Positions 9,859 through 17,513 of a stretch of DNA of 64,000 nucleotides are shown here, one piece after another. The number at the start of each line of letters is the position of its first letter. The stretch's first letter is position 1. Where the stretch lies: positions 62,001 to 126,000 of the forward strand of contig NZ_JABEBY010000005.1 of assembly GCF_046719765.1 (NCBI RefSeq). The letters are read 5' to 3'. The DNA is from Halonotius sp046719765 (GTDB taxonomy: Archaea > Halobacteriota > Halobacteria > Halobacteriales > Haloferacaceae). The notes below the pieces were generated by a model. That model ran no database searches. It was not told the origin of the DNA and worked only from the letters and a program-made list of their open reading frames with translations. A program made the position numbers and the translations under genes.

Positions 9859-10770
9859 TCAGACCGCGACCAGTCGCGTCGTCCAGAAGTCGGCAAACGC
9901 GTGTTCGATCGCGTCGGCTGGTTTTCCGCCGGCGTCGGTGCTGGCGGTGTGGTCGGCCAACTCCGCAAGCTCGCCGACAATCACTTCCTCGCCGGTGAGC
10001 ACCACCCGGTCGGGATCGCTGTCCTCAACCAGTGTCTCTATTAGGTCGGCCGATTCCTCAAGGTGGTCGTCGATCTGTTCGTCGCGGATGCGCTCAAAGC
10101 GGCTCTGGGAGAACCCACCTTTCGAGTGCTCGGATTTGACCGCGCTTTCGAACCCCTCGAAATCGACACGCTCGCCGCCCTCGTAGACGCCGACCGCACA
10201 CACATCAGCGCGGACGACCGCAAACACCAGCCGGCCGATGGGCTGGAACCACCCACGGTCGATCTCGAAGCTATCATCCCACGCGGTGAAACCATCAGGC
10301 AGGATCGGCGGCCGGAGCGCGACCGAGACGATCCCGGCGTCGTCGGTGTAGTACAGCGTCGGCGCGGCTCCGCGGATGACGCCGGCAGAGTCATCGTTGA
10401 CCGCGGTTGTGACGGCGTCGGGCAGCGTGGTGTCATCGGTGATCGCCGCGCTGAGCGCGCCCTCCGGCCCCGTCGTGACGGATTCGAGACGGTCGAGAAC
10501 GCTTGCGAGGCGGTCGCCGCGGAGCGATTCGGTGCGCCGCGGCTCACGATCACGCTCGTCACGCTCCTGGCTGCGTTCGACGCGGTCTTCAAGCTCGGCG
10601 ATCCGGTCTTCCAGCCGGTTGACCCGCTCCTCGGCGTCCTGTTTGTCGCTGACGGCGTCGGCCCGGCGGTCGGACTCGGCCTCCAGCTGTCGCTCCAGAT
10701 GGTGGTTTTCGTCCTCCAACTCCTCGATACGGGCCTTGAGTTCGGCGCGTCCGAGCAGCTTATCGAGCAT
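9859..10770 (-). CDS. Vms1/Ankzf1-like (aRF1-like) peptidyl-tRNA hydrolase family protein
   Basis: 303 residues. Residues 1-90 form a charged coiled coil (LDKLLGRAELKARIEELEDE onward). The rest resembles the eRF1-like fold of Vms1/Ankzf1 proteins, with a catalytic-loop-like motif 'SEHSKGGFSQSRFERIRDEQ' in place of the GGQ loop of release factors. The family is proposed to free nascent chains from stalled ribosomes. Strands such as VCAVGVYEGG and a C-terminal SDPDRVVLTGEEVIV fit the family. It is a single gene, convergent with the UspA gene. Confidence 0.78.
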   Translation of the reverse strand: MLDKLLGRAELKARIEELEDENHHLERQLEAESDRRADAVSDKQDAEERVNRLEDRIAELEDRVERSQERDERDREPRRTESLRGDRLASVLDRLESVTTGPEGALSAAITDDTTLPDAVTTAVNDDSAGVIRGAAPTLYYTDDAGIVSVALRPPILPDGFTAWDDSFEIDRGWFQPIGRLVFAVVRADVCAVGVYEGGERVDFEGFESAVKSEHSKGGFSQSRFERIRDEQIDDHLEESADLIETLVEDSDPDRVVLTGEEVIVGELAELADHTASTDAGGKPADAIEHAFADFWTTRLVAV

Positions 10771-10856
10771 GCTGGATGACCGCGGCCGGCGGACTTGAAA
10801 CGTGTGGTCGTCGAACGAGTAGTTAGGTGAGTAGTTGACTTGGGAAACGTGGTTTA

Positions 10857-10968
10857 GAAAGCCCTCGCCGCTCTCGGGTCCCGCGGCTCGCTGCGCTCCT
10901 CGTCGTTCGCGTTGCTCACTCCTGCGGTGCTTACGTCGTCCGGGTTCGCCGAGACGCCGGCCCCTTTC
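10857..10968. repeat. Dispersed-repeat-like non-coding element
   Basis: A 112-base GC-rich element bounded by GAAAGCCCTC on the left and GGCCCCTTTC on the right (imperfect inverted ends sharing GAAAG/CTTTC). It contains GCGGCTCGCTGCGCTCC and GAGACGCCGGCC. I recall elements of this style, ending with an 'ACTGAAAGG' sequence on one strand, as dispersed in haloarchaeal genomes; that is memory, not a search. The gap 10771-11041 holds no convincing gene, and no transposase is nearby. Confidence 0.45.
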
Positions 10969-11041
10969 AGTCCGCTAGGGTGGTGGTTAACCAAGCGGTT
11001 GATTCAGCTGCTTGCCAGCTTGTTTCTCCACCGTTGAACTA

Positions 11042-11386
11042 TCAGGTACCGGCCGCCGGCTCCCAGCCCGCATACCGCAACAGCTCCATCGCGCGCTCGC
11101 GGTCGGCAAGGAAGACTTCGCGGGCACTCGCAGTCTGCTCATCGAGGAGCTCCGATGGTACCGCCAGCGTGCCGGAGGGAACGCCCTCGTCGCCGCCAAC
11201 CGGGAAGTGGGCGGTATCGAGCTTCATGACCAACGGCGCATCCAGGCGTTCGACACCCTCGTTGTCGGCATACAGCTGTTTGTTGACGGCCTCGTGGTCG
11301 GCCTGTTGGATGACAGCGCGGTCGCCGTCGTGCGGTTCGACGTACAGTTCGCCGAGGTAGTAGCCGTCGGAAAATGGTTCGAACAT
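11042..11386 (-). CDS. DUF5802 family protein
   Basis: 114 residues starting MFEPFSDGYYLGELYVEPHD, which is the usual beginning of the haloarchaeal DUF5802 family. It continues with 'LDAPLVMKLDTAHFPV' and a C-terminal helix. The function is unknown. The start at 11386 is preferred because a TATA box lies at 11416-11423 and the upstream in-frame extension would include it. Small, acidic and probably cytoplasmic. Confidence 0.85.
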   Translation of the reverse strand: MFEPFSDGYYLGELYVEPHDGDRAVIQQADHEAVNKQLYADNEGVERLDAPLVMKLDTAHFPVGGDEGVPSGTLAVPSELLDEQTASAREVFLADRERAMELLRYAGWEPAAGT

Positions 11387-11397
11387 TCGATTCACGC

Positions 11398-11423
11398 TAT
11401 GGTATGTCGTACCATGGTATAAG
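11398..11423 (-). promoter_or_regulatory. Promoter with TATA box and palindrome for the DUF5802 gene
   Basis: On the minus strand TTATACC (11417-11423) is about 31-37 bases before the ATG at 11386. The DNA between carries ATGGTA(tgtcg)TACCAT, a 6-base inverted repeat with a 5-base spacer at 11399-11415. It could be an operator that blocks transcription initiation. The remaining gap to the cyclophilin gene (11424-11560) shows a second AT-rich TATAT at about 11438-11444 and no gene. Confidence 0.5.
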
Positions 11424-11560
11424 CCTTGCCGCAAGCTTTTATATCCAAGCGCAATCAGACCGCTGAATCAGCACCCAAGCGGAGAGAACGTCGGCGATAT
11501 TGGTATGAAATCCCGCTATTACGTGAAAAGCTGCGTTCTTTGGCGGCTATCGGTTGCCGA

Positions 11561-12079
11561 TCAGTGCCACTCGACGTCGACCGATTCGAGGACAACATCC
11601 TCACGCGGTTTGTCGTTGCGGTCGGTCGGCACCGAGCCGATTTCTTCGACGACATCCATCCCATCGGTGACCTCGCCGAAGACGGAGTGTTTGCCGTCAA
11701 GATGCGGGGTGGCGTCGAGGGTGATGAAGAACTGCGAGCCGTTGGTGTTCGGCCCGGAGTTCGCCATACTCAGGATGCCTGCCTTGTCGTGGGTGAGCTC
11801 GTCGTGGAACTCGTCGTCGAACTCATAGCCGGGGCCGCCGCGACCGGTGCCGGTCGGATCGCCACCCTGGATCATGAAGTCGTCGATGACACGATGGAAG
11901 AGCACGTCGTCGTACAGCGGTTCGTTTGTGACCGTGTCGCCGGTTTCAGGGTCAGTCCACTCCTTGGAGCCGGTCGCCAGCCCGATGAAGTTGCCGACGG
12001 TGTTGGGTGCGCGCTCCTCGAAGAGTTCGACGGTGATGTCGCCGTGGTTCGTCTGCAGGGTCGCGGTTGGGTTCGCCAT
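11561..12079 (-). CDS. Cyclophilin-type peptidylprolyl isomerase
   Basis: 172 residues from MANPTATLQTNHGDITVELF. Cyclophilin landmarks are present: 'FHRVIDDFMIQGGDPTGTG' (catalytic Arg and the FMIQGG loop), 'GILSMANSGPNTNGSQFFIT' and HLDGKHSVFGEV. It catalyses cis-trans isomerisation of proline peptide bonds in the cytoplasm and has no signal peptide. The start at 12079 matches the family; the frame is open upstream but overlaps the divergent promoter of the PHP gene and has unlike composition. Confidence 0.95.
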   Translation of the reverse strand: MANPTATLQTNHGDITVELFEERAPNTVGNFIGLATGSKEWTDPETGDTVTNEPLYDDVLFHRVIDDFMIQGGDPTGTGRGGPGYEFDDEFHDELTHDKAGILSMANSGPNTNGSQFFITLDATPHLDGKHSVFGEVTDGMDVVEEIGSVPTDRNDKPREDVVLESVDVEWH

Positions 12080-12222
12080 AGCGAAATGTTGGCTGGGAAG
12101 CGGAAAACAGTGCTGGCTTGGCTCGGTCGGGCAGCGTCCTACCCGAAAACGCGGTGGGGGCGTAGCAGCGGTGCTCACCGCGGGGTCGATACGCTCTTTG
12201 AGCCGTGGCGACGACGACGCGT

Positions 12223-13011
12223 ATGGAACAGCCGGCCGCGGATCTCCACGTCCATACGACCGTTTCGGACGGGACACTCCGGCTTGAGGAGCTCCCGGCG
12301 GCCGCCACCGACACGGACATCGAACTCGTCGCGGTCACCGACCACGACCGGATCCATCCGGGGCTCGACGCACCGGTTACCGACCGCGACGGGGTCACCA
12401 TCGTCCGCGGGATCGAACTCCGCGTCGAAACCGACCGCCAGCGGCTTGATCTGCTGGGGTATGGAGTTGAGCCGACCGACGCGCTCGTCGCCGAGTGCGA
12501 TCGGCTCCAACAGGATCGGATCAGTCGCGCCAACGAGATCATCGACTGCGTCGAGTCCCGACTCGGCGTCGATCTTGATCTCAATCCACGGCCGGGGATC
12601 GGCCGGCCACACATCGCCAGAGCGATCGCCGAAAGCGACGCGGCCTGCGGCTATCAGGAGGCCTTCGACGAGCTCATCGGCAACGACTGCCCCTGCTATG
12701 TCGCCCGCGAGATCACGCCGTGTGATCGCGGGGTCGACCTGCTAACTGAGGCCTGCCCGGTCGTCGGACTGGCCCACCCGTTGCGGTATGACGATCCCGC
12801 CGCCGCACTCGATCGGGCGGCCGGGCTCGATGCGGTCGAACGCTACTACCCCTATGATCGCGCGGTCGACCACACAGCCGTCGACGACGCTATCGACCGC
12901 CATGATCTGCTGGCGACTGGCGGGAGCGACGCCCACGATCGAACGCTGGGGCGGGCGGGGCCGCCGGCGGCGATCGTTTCACGGTTTCGACACCAGCTCG
13001 AAAAGCGGTGA
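12223..13011 (+). CDS. PHP domain metal-dependent phosphoesterase
   Basis: 262 residues. The PHP signature begins at once: 'ADLHVHTTVSDGTL' (HxH), then AVTDHDRI (DH). Further metal ligands follow, a Glu in IVRGIELRVE, a His in VGLAHPLRY, and DAH in TGGSDAHDR. The full metal site is visible, so it is probably an active phosphoesterase of the RNase AM/YciV-like group, possibly acting on nucleotides. The GTG at 12205 is an alternative start, but the ATG at 12223 puts the motif at the usual distance. Confidence 0.9.
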   Translation: MEQPAADLHVHTTVSDGTLRLEELPAAATDTDIELVAVTDHDRIHPGLDAPVTDRDGVTIVRGIELRVETDRQRLDLLGYGVEPTDALVAECDRLQQDRISRANEIIDCVESRLGVDLDLNPRPGIGRPHIARAIAESDAACGYQEAFDELIGNDCPCYVAREITPCDRGVDLLTEACPVVGLAHPLRYDDPAAALDRAAGLDAVERYYPYDRAVDHTAVDDAIDRHDLLATGGSDAHDRTLGRAGPPAAIVSRFRHQLEKR

Positions 13012-13041
13012 GTTAAACACGGTGCAGACGTACAGGAGGGT

Positions 13042-13206
13042 ATGCGCTGTCATTACTGCGAGGAGGAGGCGGCGTTTGCGGCGGAGAAAGACGGGCTGAA
13101 GGTCGGGCTCTGTACGGATCATTTCCGGGAGCGGATGGAGGAGCTCACCGACTCCGCCGAACTCGCCGACCTCGAAGACCAACTTGACGTCAACCGAACT
13201 GAGTAA
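13042..13206 (+). CDS. Small zinc-finger-like protein (DUF6757-like), 54 aa
   Basis: 54 residues: MRCHYCEEEAAFAAEKDG, then VGLCTDHFRERMEEL and an acidic C-terminal helix. The CHYC pair and C-x2-H (LCTDH) can bind one zinc. This matches a family of small haloarchaeal proteins I know as DUF6757; the function is unknown. An AGGAGGG-like purine run (13033-13040) directly precedes the ATG. It lies between the PHP gene and hemB on the same strand. Confidence 0.8.
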   Translation: MRCHYCEEEAAFAAEKDGLKVGLCTDHFRERMEELTDSAELADLEDQLDVNRTE

Positions 13207-13286
13207 CCAGCGAGCGACGCGGTCTCCACCCACGACGGCTGTTTTGAGAGCGATACGTCTTTGGGTTGTGCGGTCGATTTCCCGAT

Positions 13287-14273
13287 ATGTCGTTTACGCC
13301 GACTGACCGGCCACGCCGTCTCCGTACCGACGGGATCCGACCGCTCGTCAGCGAGACGAGCGTCGACGCACAGGATCTCATCGCACCCGTCTTTGTCGAC
13401 GAAACCACCGACGAGCGCGTGCCGATCAGCTCGATGCCCGGCCACGAGCGCGTCCCCGTCGACGAGGCCGCCGCCCGCGTCAAGGAAATCCAAGGAACCG
13501 GCGTCGAGGCCGTCATCGTCTTTGGGATTCCGGACACAAAAGACGACGTTGGCAGCGAGGCCTACGCCGACGATGGCGTTGTCCAGCGCGGAATCAGTGA
13601 AATCACCGCCAACACCGACGCCTACGTCATCGGCGACGTCTGTCTCTGTGAGTACACCGACCACGGCCACTGTGGCGTCCTCGAACCCCACGCCCACGAT
13701 GACCCGACGCTGACGGTGAAAAACGACGAGACCCTGGAACTGCTGGCCGATATCGCCGTCTCCCAAGCCGAGGCCGGCGCGGATATGGTCGCCCCCTCCA
13801 GTATGACCGACGGGATGGTCGGCGCGATCCGAACAACCCTCGACGAGGCGGGCTTCGAGCACGTCCCGATTATGAGCTACGCCGCGAAGTACGAATCCGC
13901 CTTCTATGGCCCGTTCCGGGAGGCCGCCGACGGCGCGCCAGCCTTCGGCGACCGCCGACACTACCAGATGGATCCCGCCAACCGCCGGGAGGCCAAACGC
14001 GAGGTTGTCCTCGACGCCGAGGAAGGCGCGGATGTGTTGATGGTGAAACCCGCCCTCCCGTATCTCGATATCGTCCGTGATGTCCGCGAGAACTCCGACA
14101 AACCGGTCGCCGCCTACAACGTCTCCGGGGAGTATGCGATGATCCACGCCGCCGCCGAAAAGGGCTGGTTGGATCTCGAAGCGACAGCGTATGAATCGCT
14201 GCTGAGCATCAAGCGGGCGGGTGCGGACCTGATCTTAACCTACTTCGCCGAGGATCTCGCCGAGCGGCTGTAG
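13287..14273 (+). CDS. hemB: Porphobilinogen synthase (delta-aminolevulinate dehydratase)
   Basis: 328 residues, normal length. It condenses two 5-aminolevulinate molecules to porphobilinogen in haem/corrinoid synthesis. The zinc-site region CLCEYTDHGHCG has three cysteines. The two Schiff-base lysines lie in 'IMSYAAKYESAFYGPFREAA' and 'ADVLMVKPALPYLDIV'. The start at ATG 13287 (MSFTPTDRPRRLR) matches the family; seven further codons upstream are open but atypical. No other haem genes are adjacent. Confidence 0.97.
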   Translation: MSFTPTDRPRRLRTDGIRPLVSETSVDAQDLIAPVFVDETTDERVPISSMPGHERVPVDEAAARVKEIQGTGVEAVIVFGIPDTKDDVGSEAYADDGVVQRGISEITANTDAYVIGDVCLCEYTDHGHCGVLEPHAHDDPTLTVKNDETLELLADIAVSQAEAGADMVAPSSMTDGMVGAIRTTLDEAGFEHVPIMSYAAKYESAFYGPFREAADGAPAFGDRRHYQMDPANRREAKREVVLDAEEGADVLMVKPALPYLDIVRDVRENSDKPVAAYNVSGEYAMIHAAAEKGWLDLEATAYESLLSIKRAGADLILTYFAEDLAERL

Positions 14274-14314
14274 CCGGCTCGTGAGCAAAACTCGGGGGAC
14301 AGTGTATCGATGCG

Positions 14315-14339
14315 GGCTGTGCGAACACACAGCACAGCC
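14315..14339. terminator. Hairpin between hemB and the small zinc-finger gene
   Basis: GGCTGTGC and GCACAGCC form an 8-base perfect stem with a 9-base loop, 41 bases after the hemB stop and 41 before the next ATG. It may be a hemB terminator or an operator upstream of the next promoter (TATA-like GGGTTATG at about 14346-14352). There is no clear T-run after it. Confidence 0.4.
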
Positions 14340-14379
14340 GCGGTAGGGTTATGCACACACGCGGCGTCACGATTGGTGT

Positions 14380-14547
14380 ATGAGCGACTCAACAATCGCC
14401 AAGGAAAACGCACCGAACTGCTCGGTCTGTGGCAACCGAATCACCCAACTGCCGACCCACCGCGTCATTGCGACGACCGGCGACGACGGGACGGTTGCGT
14501 ACAAACACTTCTGTTCGGCGAGCTGTGAGTCGTCGTATCACACATAG
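14380..14547 (+). CDS. Small zinc-ribbon protein (DUF7576-like), 55 aa
   Basis: 55 residues with four cysteines as two knuckles: NCSVCGNRI near residues 13-21 and HFCSASCESS near the C-terminus. The treble-clef-like layout resembles haloarchaeal DUF7576/TRASH-like fingers that bind one zinc. The function is unknown. A TATA-like element lies about 30 bases before the ATG. It is monocistronic and convergent with the iron-sulfur scaffold gene. Confidence 0.8.
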   Translation: MSDSTIAKENAPNCSVCGNRITQLPTHRVIATTGDDGTVAYKHFCSASCESSYHT

Positions 14548-14597
14548 TCGATCACAGCTCGCGTCGACAACAGGGATCCGACCGCAGCGAGCAGCCG

Positions 14598-15026
14598 CTA
14601 CTCCTCGGTGATCGTCTCGCCGTAATCCTCGGGATCAAGCTCGCCCTGGTAGATCTTCGCGCCGTCCTTGGCGACCTGATTGCCCAAAACGGCACACGGG
14701 ATCCGCATCGGTGAGATCGTCACCCCCAACATATCGGTGATGTCGTCGGTTTCGAGATTCTCCAACTCCGCCAGCGTCATCCCGACAAGCCGTTCGGAGA
14801 GCATGCTGGCGGAGGCCTGTGAGATCGCACAGCCGTCGCCGGTGAAGCTGACGTACTCGATTTCCTCATTGTCCTCGTCGAGTTTGACATCCATCTGGAT
14901 TGTATCGCCACAGGAGGGGTTTTCCCCGGTATGGCTGAAATCCGGATCCTCGAGTTCCCCGTAGTTTCGGGGGCTCTTGTAGTGATCGAGGATCTGCTGT
15001 CGGTACATGTCGGAGCCTGTTCCCAT
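14598..15026 (-). CDS. sufU: Iron-sulfur cluster assembly scaffold IscU/SufU
   Basis: 142 residues from MGTGSDMYRQQILDHYKSPR, the typical start of the SufU/IscU family. The three cluster-ligand cysteines are visible in GENPSCGDTIQM, TGDGCAISQASASM and IPCAVLGNQV, with the conserved Asp before the second. It assembles Fe-S clusters for transfer to apoproteins. The frame extends ten codons upstream, but MGTGSDMYRQQ is the family start. No sufS or sufBCD genes are nearby. Confidence 0.93.
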   Translation of the reverse strand: MGTGSDMYRQQILDHYKSPRNYGELEDPDFSHTGENPSCGDTIQMDVKLDEDNEEIEYVSFTGDGCAISQASASMLSERLVGMTLAELENLETDDITDMLGVTISPMRIPCAVLGNQVAKDGAKIYQGELDPEDYGETITEE

Positions 15027-15153
15027 GGTGTAAACCGATAGGCCAGTCGGCCGCAAAAGGGTTCCGGGGTCGCAGAGGGCGGTCGGTCAGATCGACAGCC
15101 ACCAGCACCCTGCTGACCAGTAACGTGATGTACGACCCACACTGAATGTAGAC

Positions 15154-16590
15154 ATGGACGAGGCATCACAGACAGGGGCACCCGAGGACGGGCCACCGAG
15201 CCCGAACCTAGAGACGCTCCCGATGCACTCGACGGATCTCCTGACGTTGCTTGCTGCCGATGGCACGATTCACTACGAGAGTCCGGCGATCGAAGCACTC
15301 TATGGCTTCGATCAAGACGCGCTGATCGGTGAGCAGGTCGCCGACTACATTCATCCGGACGACCGCGAGCGCGTGCTGAATGCGTTTCAGACGCTCCGGG
15401 GAGCGACAGACCACCGGGTCGAAACCGTCGAGTACCGCCATCGGATCGCCGACGGCGAGTATCTGTGGGTCGAATCAGTCGCGTCGTCGACACCGACACC
15501 GGACGGCCAGTACGTCATCAACTCCCGGGATATCTCGACGCGAAAAGCCCGCGATCACCGGTTTCGCGCCCTCGCAGAGGAGTACCGAACGCTGCTGTCA
15601 ACCGTCGACGACGGGCTGTTTTTTGTCGATGTTGACGCCGCAGGCGCCGAGTATGCGTTTCAGTTCAGCCGTGTCAACGACGCCTTCGAGGAGATCACGG
15701 GGATCACCGCCGAGGAGATCCGCGGGCGGTCGCCGACAGCCGTCTTCGGTGCCGACCTTGGCGCGGAGATGGCGGCAAACTACCGGGAGTGTGTCGAGGA
15801 GCGCGCCTCCCTCCAGTATCAGGAGGCGGTGCCTGTCGACACCGGCGCGCGCTACTGGCAGACGAGCCTGACACCCGTCGTCACCGGTGGTGCGGTGAGC
15901 GAGATCATCGGCGTGACCCGGAACATCACCGACCAGGTTGTCCGCGAACGACAGCTCCGAAGCCAGAAGGAACAGCTGGATGCGTTTGCCGGGGTCGTCG
16001 CCCACGACATCCGCAACCCACTCGGCGTGGCACAGGGCCGACTCGATCTGCTTGCCGACGACCACGACAGCGAGCATCTCCCGCCGATCAGCCGCGCCTT
16101 AGACCGGATCGACGACCTTGTCTCGGAAACGCTCACACTTGCCAGACAGGGCCAGGTGGTCGCGGAGCCGACGCCGGTCGACCTCGATGCGGTCGTCTCG
16201 ACCTGTTGGGAAACGGTCTCGACAGCCGACGCCGATCTCGACTGCAACACCGGGTTGACGATCATGGGCGATCGAAACCGACTCCAACACATCTTCGAGA
16301 ACCTGTTTCGGAACGCGGTCGAACACGGCGGCAGCGACGTAACCGTGCGTGTCGATCGGGATGCTCCCGACGCGTTGTCTGTCGAAAACACCGGGCCACC
16401 CATCCCGGAAGCCGACCGCGAGACCGTCTTCGAGCCTGGCCACAGCACGACCCGTGATGGCACCGGCTTCGGGTTGGCGATCGTCAAACGGATCGCCGAG
16501 GCCCATGGGTGGGAGGTGGCGATCACCGACGGAACCGACGGCGGGACGCGGTTTGTGTTCTCCGACGTTGATCTCCGGGAAGAAGCGTAG
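15154..16590 (+). CDS. PAS-PAS histidine kinase
   Basis: 478 residues, soluble. PAS1 is at about 25-130 and includes 'YGFDQDALIGEQVADYIHPD'. PAS2 is at about 140-262 (GLFFVDVDAAG.. to GVTRNITD). The HisKA box with His284 is in VVAHDIRNPLG, and the ATPase domain shows FRNAVEHGG, ENTGPPIPEADRE and GTGFGLAIVKRIAEAHGW. The G1-box is ENTGPP rather than the usual DDGPG, as in many haloarchaeal kinases. It has no receiver and no regulator neighbour, so it is an orphan kinase. Confidence 0.92.
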   Translation: MDEASQTGAPEDGPPSPNLETLPMHSTDLLTLLAADGTIHYESPAIEALYGFDQDALIGEQVADYIHPDDRERVLNAFQTLRGATDHRVETVEYRHRIADGEYLWVESVASSTPTPDGQYVINSRDISTRKARDHRFRALAEEYRTLLSTVDDGLFFVDVDAAGAEYAFQFSRVNDAFEEITGITAEEIRGRSPTAVFGADLGAEMAANYRECVEERASLQYQEAVPVDTGARYWQTSLTPVVTGGAVSEIIGVTRNITDQVVRERQLRSQKEQLDAFAGVVAHDIRNPLGVAQGRLDLLADDHDSEHLPPISRALDRIDDLVSETLTLARQGQVVAEPTPVDLDAVVSTCWETVSTADADLDCNTGLTIMGDRNRLQHIFENLFRNAVEHGGSDVTVRVDRDAPDALSVENTGPPIPEADRETVFEPGHSTTRDGTGFGLAIVKRIAEAHGWEVAITDGTDGGTRFVFSDVDLREEA

Positions 16591-16625
16591 GAACGCGGAG
16601 AAACCGCGGGCTACAGTCCGATCGA

Positions 16626-17186
16626 TTACAGCGTGATCTCGCTGACCGTCTCGTAGACCGGCCCCTCATCGGTCAGCGTGCTCTGGGTGAGTCGAACGCC
16701 GTCGACCTGAAACGTCCCGACGGTCGGATCGGTCTCGCGGACACGCCGCTGGACGCGTTGTTTGTCACGGGCGTCATCCATCCGGGCGAGGGTGGTGTGT
16801 GGGGTGAAGTCGTGATCGGCAGGATCGAAGCCGAGAGCGGTCAGTTCAGCCTCAACGGCGTCGGCCAGCGCGGTAAGTTCGCTGTCACCGGCCCCCGCAC
16901 GAACACCGGCCCAGACGACGCTGATGTACGCCATGGAGGGAAACACACCCAATCCGCCGACCGTACAGTCGAAGGGGTCGACGCCGGCGTCGTCGACGGC
17001 GGTTTCCAGCGCGGTCTCAATGCTGTCGACGCGGTCGGGGGCAGTATCGCCAAGGAATTTCAGGGTGCAATGGGCCTGCGTCGGATCGGTCAGCCGAAGG
17101 CCAGCACAGTCCGCAAAGGGGGCTTGCACATCCGCGACCGCATCGGCGAGCGATGATGGAAGGTCGACACTGACGAAACAACGCAT
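16626..17186 (-). CDS. thpR: RNA 2',3'-cyclic phosphodiesterase (2'-5' RNA ligase family)
   Basis: 186 residues from MRCFVSVDLPSSLADAV. The two catalytic HxT motifs of the 2H phosphoesterase superfamily are HCTL (residues 39-42) and HTTL (130-133). The enzyme opens 2',3'-cyclic phosphates and can ligate tRNA halves in vitro. The frame is open far upstream, but that extension would run through a 21-bp tandem repeat and the Pit gene region, so the family start at 17186 is used. Confidence 0.92.
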   Translation of the reverse strand: MRCFVSVDLPSSLADAVADVQAPFADCAGLRLTDPTQAHCTLKFLGDTAPDRVDSIETALETAVDDAGVDPFDCTVGGLGVFPSMAYISVVWAGVRAGAGDSELTALADAVEAELTALGFDPADHDFTPHTTLARMDDARDKQRVQRRVRETDPTVGTFQVDGVRLTQSTLTDEGPVYETVSEITL

Positions 17187-17220
17187 ACGGCTGCATAGCG
17201 TGCTGCAATACAACACACTT

Positions 17221-17338
17221 CGGGTCAACACACACACATATTCCGGTTCGACACCCACATACTTCGGGTCAACACCCACATACTCCGGGTCGACACCCAC
17301 ACACGCTGGGTCGACACCCACACACGCTGGGTCGACAC
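17221..17338. repeat. 21-bp tandem repeat (minisatellite), about 5.5 copies
   Basis: The unit is GGGTCGACACCCACACACGCT and variants (CGGGTCAACACCCACATACTC and similar). The last two copies are identical; the earlier ones drift and the first is 23 bases. Each unit contains GGGT-4-ACCC. The gap 17187-17513 between divergent thpR and the Pit gene holds this array and otherwise nothing I can call. The 21-base unit keeps all reading frames open, which produces misleading long ORFs. Confidence 0.9.
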
Positions 17339-17513
17339 CACCCAGTCTGAGCCAACCCCTCGTTCGGTACATCGAGGGCAGCCCGCCGCGTTCGACACGC
17401 AGCACACCGCACCAGCAGGACGGCCAGTCAGCGGCAGGGCGTCGCAACCGGGAGCAAACAGCCGGTCGCCGACAATCCGACGAGTTAACCCACACGAGAG
17501 AGAAGGGCCACGC

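Noticed and set aside
10771..11041. Insertion sequence at the 10.9-kb repeat
   Set aside because: No transposase reading frame, and the inverted ends are short and imperfect; reported only as a repeat-like element.
17221..17338. Possible CRISPR array
   Set aside because: The repeats are directly head-to-tail with no unique spacers; no cas genes nearby.
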